Below, in pieces: positions 58,597-64,000 of a stretch of 64,000 bases of DNA. Source of the DNA: Linnemannia hyalina. Taxonomy: Eukaryota; Mortierellomycota; Mortierellomycetes; Mortierellales; Mortierellaceae. The notes beneath the pieces were generated by a model. It was not told where the DNA came from, made no database searches, and saw only the letters and a list, made by a program, of their open reading frames with translations. Position 1 is the first letter of the stretch; each line of letters begins with the position of its first letter. The stretch lies in NCBI GenBank assembly GCA_019671135.1, contig JAHRHY010000003.1, positions 1,550,001 through 1,614,000 of the forward strand. The letters run 5' to 3'. A program made the position numbers and the translations under genes.

Positions 58597-59718
58597 TGAA
58601 CGCAGGCCAAATGAGGCGAGTGCCGGTGAAAGGAAGAAAGAGGAACGAGGACGAGTTCAATGAAAGTAGGTCCGTTCAGGCGACGCGGAGAGGTGAGAAA
58701 GAGGGAGAGAGCGAGGTAGGAAGGGAAGGAAGGAAGAAGCAGGGTGAAGATATGACGACGATGGTGCTGATAATGCGCTTTGAAGTCAAAGGAAGAAGAA
58801 AAAGAAGGAAGACACGAGTTGGAAAAAGAGAGAGAGGTGAATGTGAGCGAGTGAGGGGGAGAGGAAGAGGTGGGGGATGGGGAAGAAGGACAAAAAACAG
58901 AGAACAGGCAGGGGGTGGGGGGGTGTTTGTATGGTTGTGTGTTTGTATGTTTGTATGTTTGTATGGTTGTATGCTGAATGATTGTATGTATGTATGTATG
59001 TGCAGGGAAAAAGGGATAAAAAAGGGCGCTGAGAAACGAGAGAAGGAACGAAGGAAGGGATAGAGAGGAGAGGAGAAGAGGAAGCAGAGAAGGAAGAAAG
59101 GAAGAGAAGGGAAGAGAAGAAAGAAAGAGGCGAGAGAGAACGAAGAGAGAGAGGGGTGGAAAGGGAAGGAAAAGGTGTGACTTTCTCGTCGGTCACACAC
59201 AACTTTTTGTTCTTCTGTAAATCGGGTTAGCTTCGTTCAAATAAAAAGGAAAAGAAAGGAAAAAACAGGGAGTAGGGTTTTCAAGGTCAACAGGTGCGTG
59301 GTAAAAAAAAACAACAAGAAACTAGTTTTGTTTGCTCAAGTGTGTGAAAAAAAAAGCGATTGCAATGTGAATATGAGGGGAAGTGTTGTTGTTGTTCTTG
59401 TTGTTCTTGTTGTTGTTGTAACAGTGAATGGCTGTTGCTGTTGATGTTGCTGTTCCTGAAATGAGGTGATTGCGGGGGAGAGGGAAAAGAGCGAATGACG
59501 AATGCAACAGAGAGGAGGGGCGCGAAATGGATTAAAGGATAAACATAAGGATCGATGAGAGAAAGAAGTGAAGGGAGAGAAGGGAGCGAAAGAAAAGGCA
59601 AGAAAGAGAGTGTTTGCCACCGAAAATAAAATAAGGAAAAAAGGGATCCTTTATGTGTTTCGAAGGAGCCTAATAATGTGTAGCAGACAAAGATATAATA
59701 ACAGATTCGATACGATAC

Positions 59719-59741
59719 GATGATGATGATGATGATGATGG
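59719..59741 (+). repeat. (GAT)n microsatellite
   Basis: About seven GAT units, ending in GGTGATG. Confidence 0.8.
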
Positions 59742-60156
59742 TGATGCCGATGGGTGATATTGTCGGGGATGGGGAAGGAAAGGAGGGGACGGAAGGGAGA
59801 AAAGGAGAGGGCTAGAGTAAGAAAGAGTATGAGGGGGATGACCTGGCAGACCCGTGGGTCACACAATGGAAGCAAAGGACTACAGACGTAAATCTGTATC
59901 TGCATTGGCATTGGCACACATACATACATGAACAGACAGAAAATTGAACATTCATGATCATCCTTGCAATTGAACATGGATTAGGTGTCTTTCCAAATGA
60001 TCTATAAGGAATCAACCATTCATGTCCTCCTTATTCATGTCTGTCTGTCCCCTACAACAATAATATCGCGACATATTCAAGTACCATCCATCAATGCCTC
60101 ATCCCCATCTCCCCTTTCTCCTCCTCTTTCCAAAGTAGTAAATAACATCTTCCCCA

Positions 60157-60185
60157 ATGCCAATGCCAATGCTAATGCCAATGCC
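60157..60185 (+). repeat. (GCCAAT)n repeat
   Basis: Five tandem AATGCC hexamers with one T substitution in the fourth unit. Confidence 0.8.
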
Positions 60186-61947
60186 CATAAATCAACGAAT
60201 GCGCCAACTCACTTCTCAATCAAAAAGCACTAAAAACACGCAGCGTGTGCTGTTGTTGAAGTCAATCAATGTCAATCAATCAGTCAATCCAATGTCCGCT
60301 TCATCTGTCCCTTTCCCCCCTTCGTCTCTCATTGCACTCCTTGAATCACATATTTCGCCTCTTTTTTTCGCCCTTCGCCCTTCGCCTTTCCCTTCTTTTT
60401 CTCTTTCGGTTCTTCTTTTCTCTCTCTCTCTCTCTTCCTACCTTTGTTCTTGTGGAACTAACCATGTTTGACAGATAGATGTGATAGCCTCGGTTGAAAA
60501 GGCGGCTTGACTCACACACATGCACACACACAACAGAAACAATTAGAGAGTTGGAGCAAGAGACAAAAAGAGACAAGAGAGCGAGAGACATTCAGGAATG
60601 CTCGAAATCACCATTGCCCAAAAAATAAATAAGCTAGTGTCAACATGCCATGCATCTCATTCTCGCATACACATACTTACATACATGCATTCACTCTCTC
60701 TCCCATTCTTCTCTCTTCCGATTTATGTTCCCCCCCATTTCCTTCAAGTTCACCAAGTTCTCTACTACTGTACTTGGCATGAAGTGCCATTCGTTTTCTG
60801 TTCGTGATGATTGATGGTTCCATTGTTTTGGATGATCAGTTGATCAGTAGATCAGCCTGTCAAATCAGATTCTAAAACCATTTGGCTCGTTGGTGAGACT
60901 AGGTCGACCATCAGTCATCAAGCAACCACAAAGAAAAATCGTTGCGTTTGTAATCTCATTCAATGTAAACGCCACAAAACGGACAATTTTTATTACAAAC
61001 TTGACAGGGGTAGTGCTGGAGGCGATGGTAAGGTGAGGAAGGATGAAAGAAAAAAAGGTGAAAAGAGGAGCCTCGTTGTTCTGTTTTGTTTGAAAATAAT
61101 CCAACGAGAAGGGGTCATTCTCATATTTTTTGATCTGTTTTTTGTTTTGTGTCCAACATCTCCCGTGTTTCCACATCCTTTTCACCTCCCTCCTCCTCCC
61201 TCTCCCGCCTCTCCTTCTCTCCCTCCTCTCCATGCACAATGGCGTTTTGTTTGTTTTCGATCTGCTTACAGTTCAATTAACAAAGAGACAAAAGGGCTCA
61301 TTGCTGTCTCTCTGTTTTTTTTTGTTTTTTTTATCTGCTGGAAAATGGATCTAAAAACACATTTCTTAGAGGTCGTCATGAGCTTCTCCCTCCTGTGTGT
61401 GTATTGTAATGCTGGATCTGTATCTCTATTCTCGCTTTTCCCGGAGAGAAAAAAAAACTTACAGCTACAGGTATGTAGCCTCTCACTCCATGCACAAACG
61501 TACACAAAGCATAAATACACGCACGAGATCCAAAAAATAGACGTAATGAAGCAGAAAGAATGGGAGTTACCGTACTCTGCTCGCTTGCTTTACTGCAGGA
61601 GCGAGCGAATGATTTGCAGAGTCGGAGAGGGGTGTTTTTTCAGAGTTCTTTTGTGCAACCCGATCCATCATCGCACATACACATGAGAATGTCATATACA
61701 TATTCAGACCCTTGGTTTTTTTGCAGCTCGTTTTCCGTTGATTCCATATTTCTGCGTATGTTCGTTCATCTTTTTGTGTTTGGTGGTGTGGTAAACGTGG
61801 GGTTGGTTGTTTATGGTTGTGTGTGGTGTTTGGTTTGGTTTGGCTGGGTTGGATAGCTCATTTTCTTTTCTTCCGTTTTTTCCACATCGGACACACGCCA
61901 CGCGCAAATGTGAGCATGCAAAGGTATCCTTTTAGTCCACGAGATCG

Positions 61948-61975
61948 TTTTTTTTTTTTTTTTTTTTTTTTTTTT
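61948..61975 (+). repeat. T28 homopolymer
   Basis: Uninterrupted T28, the longest homopolymer in the window; length may be unreliable in assembly. Confidence 0.85.
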
Positions 61976-63357
61976 GGGTTTTAGGAATTTGGTTGAATCA
62001 TATACACCCGACCTCACCCCCCTAACCCGCAAGCCTAATTCCTTTTGTTTCGCCAACCATCAAACTTTTTTCGCGAAAGTGAGAAAAGGGCGACAAAGTA
62101 AAGGGAGAAGTAAAGAAGAAAGGAACTCATTTCATCCCTGGCGACCACACTAGCGTGAAGCAAATTGGTTCGAAGACATTCAAGTTGAACAAAATGCGGT
62201 TTTTATTTTGCTTCGCAAAGAAAAAGTGGATCGGGGGAGGGGGGGAGAGAGTTTTCAATCAAGGGATGATTAAAGTTTCGCAAGGGCGAGGCTGGCCAGG
62301 CGTGGGCATGGGCGTCGTCTAGAGCGCGTTTTTTACTCCACACAATTGAAAAAAAAGGGAACCATTTACGAAGTCGCACACAACACAATGACAGCCAAAC
62401 TGTAAACTGTAACCAACCGCCTCCCTTAGTCTCCTTGCCCTGCGGTTTGTTTCTGGCTGGTAACATTGCTGACTTGATCATGTACCGACATAGGGAATAG
62501 TAATAATAAAAAAACGGGGGTCGCCGGTAACCTTCACTCATGCTCAAGCACTCCAATGGCCTAATCCAGCTTTCTCCTGGGCGATCGTCCTTGATTTACC
62601 TTGATTTACCTCGATTGCCTTGATTGCTTTTGATTGTTTTTGCTCTTGGTTCACATATGTCTGCATACCCCGATCTACATGTGAGGATCGGATGGGAGGA
62701 GGGAGAGGAGGTGGTGAAAGAGCCTTTTCCTTGCATGCCAACCAGAAAACATATGCACTTGTCGCGTTTCTACAAAAAGATATGCAAGGCCAAAATAAAC
62801 CAAAAGGCAAACAGACAAAGCGACAGTGCGAACAAAAAGGCGGTGCGGATGGAAGGACGATTCACATGAAAGAAGAGAATGAGAAGGCAAGTGCGCACAT
62901 GTACGCGTTAAAACAATGAGAGGAGAGAGAGATGGAGGTGAGAGACCCCTTTTTCTCCTCCTCCTCCTCCTCCTCCTTCTTCACTTCCTCCTCCTCTTCG
63001 TCCTCGTCCTTCGCACTTCCTTGCATAGAGGTAAGGTCAACAACATGCACTCATCACCCGCATGCTGTCATTTGTCCAAATTCCTCACTGCGAAGGGAGA
63101 ATAAGTCATATTTCCCAGGGGTAACAAGAAAAATAGCTGATTTCGCCTTTTTGTCCATCTCATTTCTCTCGCTCTCCTTTCACGAATTGCAAATGCGTTT
63201 TTTTGTTTATTTTGGTTAGCTGCTACTGCTTGCCTTTCTCTCTCTCCTTGATCGCTCGTTCGTCTGCTGTCCAAGTTCCTTTCTCTCTCTGTTCACCATT
63301 TTCCTCTCTCTTTCTCCTCTCTCTGCCCCTTTTCTTTTATGCGCTTCGATTTCTTTC

Positions 63358-63938
63358 TCAGATGACACCCTCCAAGCAATGGCTCTTGCGGTACAAGATG
63401 TCATAATGTCCCGGGCGATAGAGGAGCACCAATGGCGGCATATACGGAGCAGTATCGGGCAAGAACGGCAAAAAGTTGACCTCATCCGCTGCCTGGTTCC
63501 CGTTCAAATACGCCACCTCAATCGACACCTGGGTAGCCTTTGTCAACGCAATCAGCATCATCTCTTCAGACTCCCGTCCCATGGCTTCCACATGCATCGA
63601 ACAGAACTCGTCCATTGTTTGACCAAACTCGAGGAACGGCGCATAATCGTCCTGATGTGTCTTTAAGAATGCCGACGCCACCAACCGGAAATGCATCACA
63701 ATCGAGTTTGAGATTTCGTCGTTCTGGAAGGCTGCCAAGAGTTCCTCAGAGGTGGAATGGACCAGGCTCTGGAGCGTCTCGAGTGTCACCTGGTAAAAAT
63801 CCTCGAATGCGAGCAACTCAAACTGTGCAGCGAGCAAGAGGTCCTTGGTCCCTTCAATCGTCCTGACCGCATTCGCATGCAACTCTGGTTTCGACTTGAT
63901 CGCCAACATCACCCGCTCGAACCAAGCAAACGCGAATG
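63358..63938 (-). CDS. Otubain-type OTU deubiquitinase (peptidase C65), 3' exon only
   Basis: The last exon runs from an acceptor at 63940-63939 (ATATAG) to the stop at 63360-63358, about 193 codons; the rest lies beyond the right edge. It opens with AFAFAWFERVMLAIKSKP, the helix that follows the catalytic 'DGNCFYR' cysteine motif of otubains (the motif itself would be upstream and is not visible). It contains SEELLAAFQNDEISNSIVMHFRLVASAFLK and the end signature EVAYLNGN ... PLVLLYRPGHYDILY, which carries the catalytic histidine (GHYDILY). Otubains remove ubiquitin, with OTUB1 preferring K48 chains, and can inhibit E2 enzymes. A CTAAC branch point lies about 45 bases upstream of the acceptor. 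Confidence 0.88.
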
Positions 63939-64000
63939 CTATATTTTGTAATATTCAACAACGTAGATAAGTCGTTAGCATTCGCACGCTGAATGATGAC

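Larger units (their letters stand above)
58597..63357. other. Long gene-poor, microsatellite-rich region
   Basis: 4.76 kb between the F-box and otubain genes with no supportable gene on either strand. Visible elements: GTTTGTAT/GTATGTAT repeats near 58935-59000, TTGTTG repeats near 59385-59420, (GAT)n at about 59719-59741, GCCAAT repeats at 60157-60185, GATCAGTN repeats near 60834-60855, T28 at 61948-61975 and TTGATTTACC/TTGATTG repeats at 62590-62640. Much of it may be UTR of the flanking genes. Confidence 0.4.

Noticed and set aside
1..64000. tRNA, rRNA, CRISPR or transposon
   Set aside because: I looked for T-loop-like GTTCGAxxC pairs, long terminal or inverted repeats and reverse transcriptase or transposase motifs and saw none; a covariance-model search would be decisive.

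Overview
The window is nuclear DNA of a filamentous fungus. Its genes carry many short GT-AG introns (mostly about 60-400 nt, with one GC-AG intron), and promoters and UTRs are rich in homopolymers and microsatellites. The gene set (CSL-type transcription factor, OSR1-like Ste20 kinase, carotenoid oxygenase, Elp6, 14-3-3, VTC1-like DUF202 protein) fits an early-diverging fungus of the Mortierellomycotina/Mucoromycota type. That placement is inferred from protein content and gene architecture, not from a marker gene. I recognised no rRNA, tRNA, transposon or CRISPR array.

Layout. 0-11 kb: the 3' part of an UNC93-like membrane protein (+), a WW-domain/glycine-repeat protein (+), a CSL transcription factor (-) and a long disordered orphan ORF (-). 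11-20 kb: Elongator subunit Elp6 (+), an ANKRD39-like ankyrin protein (+), a tiny three-exon Apc13-like gene (+) and a large alpha-arrestin (-). 20-27 kb is gene-poor but holds a small secreted Cys-rich protein (+) and a DUF202/VTC1-like membrane protein (+). 27-37 kb: a membrane-anchored DUF4442 HotDog protein (+), a vacuolar Ca2+/H+ exchanger (-), a histidine-rich tandem-repeat protein (+) and an Isc1-type inositol phosphosphingolipid phospholipase C (-). 36-48 kb: an OSR1/SPAK-like kinase (-), importin alpha (+), Ebp2 (-) and a carotenoid oxygenase (-). 50-64 kb: a Prp46/PLRG1 WD40 splicing factor (+), 14-3-3 (+), an F-box protein (-) and, at the right edge, the 3' part of an otubain (-). 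About 4.8 kb between the last two shows no gene.

The genes are mostly unrelated single eukaryotic transcription units, not a cluster. Loose themes are ion and phosphate homeostasis (Ca2+/H+ exchanger, DUF202 protein), membrane and stress signalling (OSR1-like kinase, Isc1, arrestin, 14-3-3) and core nuclear functions (importin alpha, Ebp2, Prp46, Elp6, Apc13).

Exon models were assembled by hand from splice consensus, reading phase and protein family match. In every multi-exon model the exon lengths sum to a whole number of codons. The points most worth following are five RFxV motifs in the tail of the OSR1-like kinase, a disulfide-rich secreted protein with a betagamma-crystallin-like motif, a 15-nt in-frame microexon in 14-3-3, and a young 132-bp tandem repeat in a histidine-rich protein.
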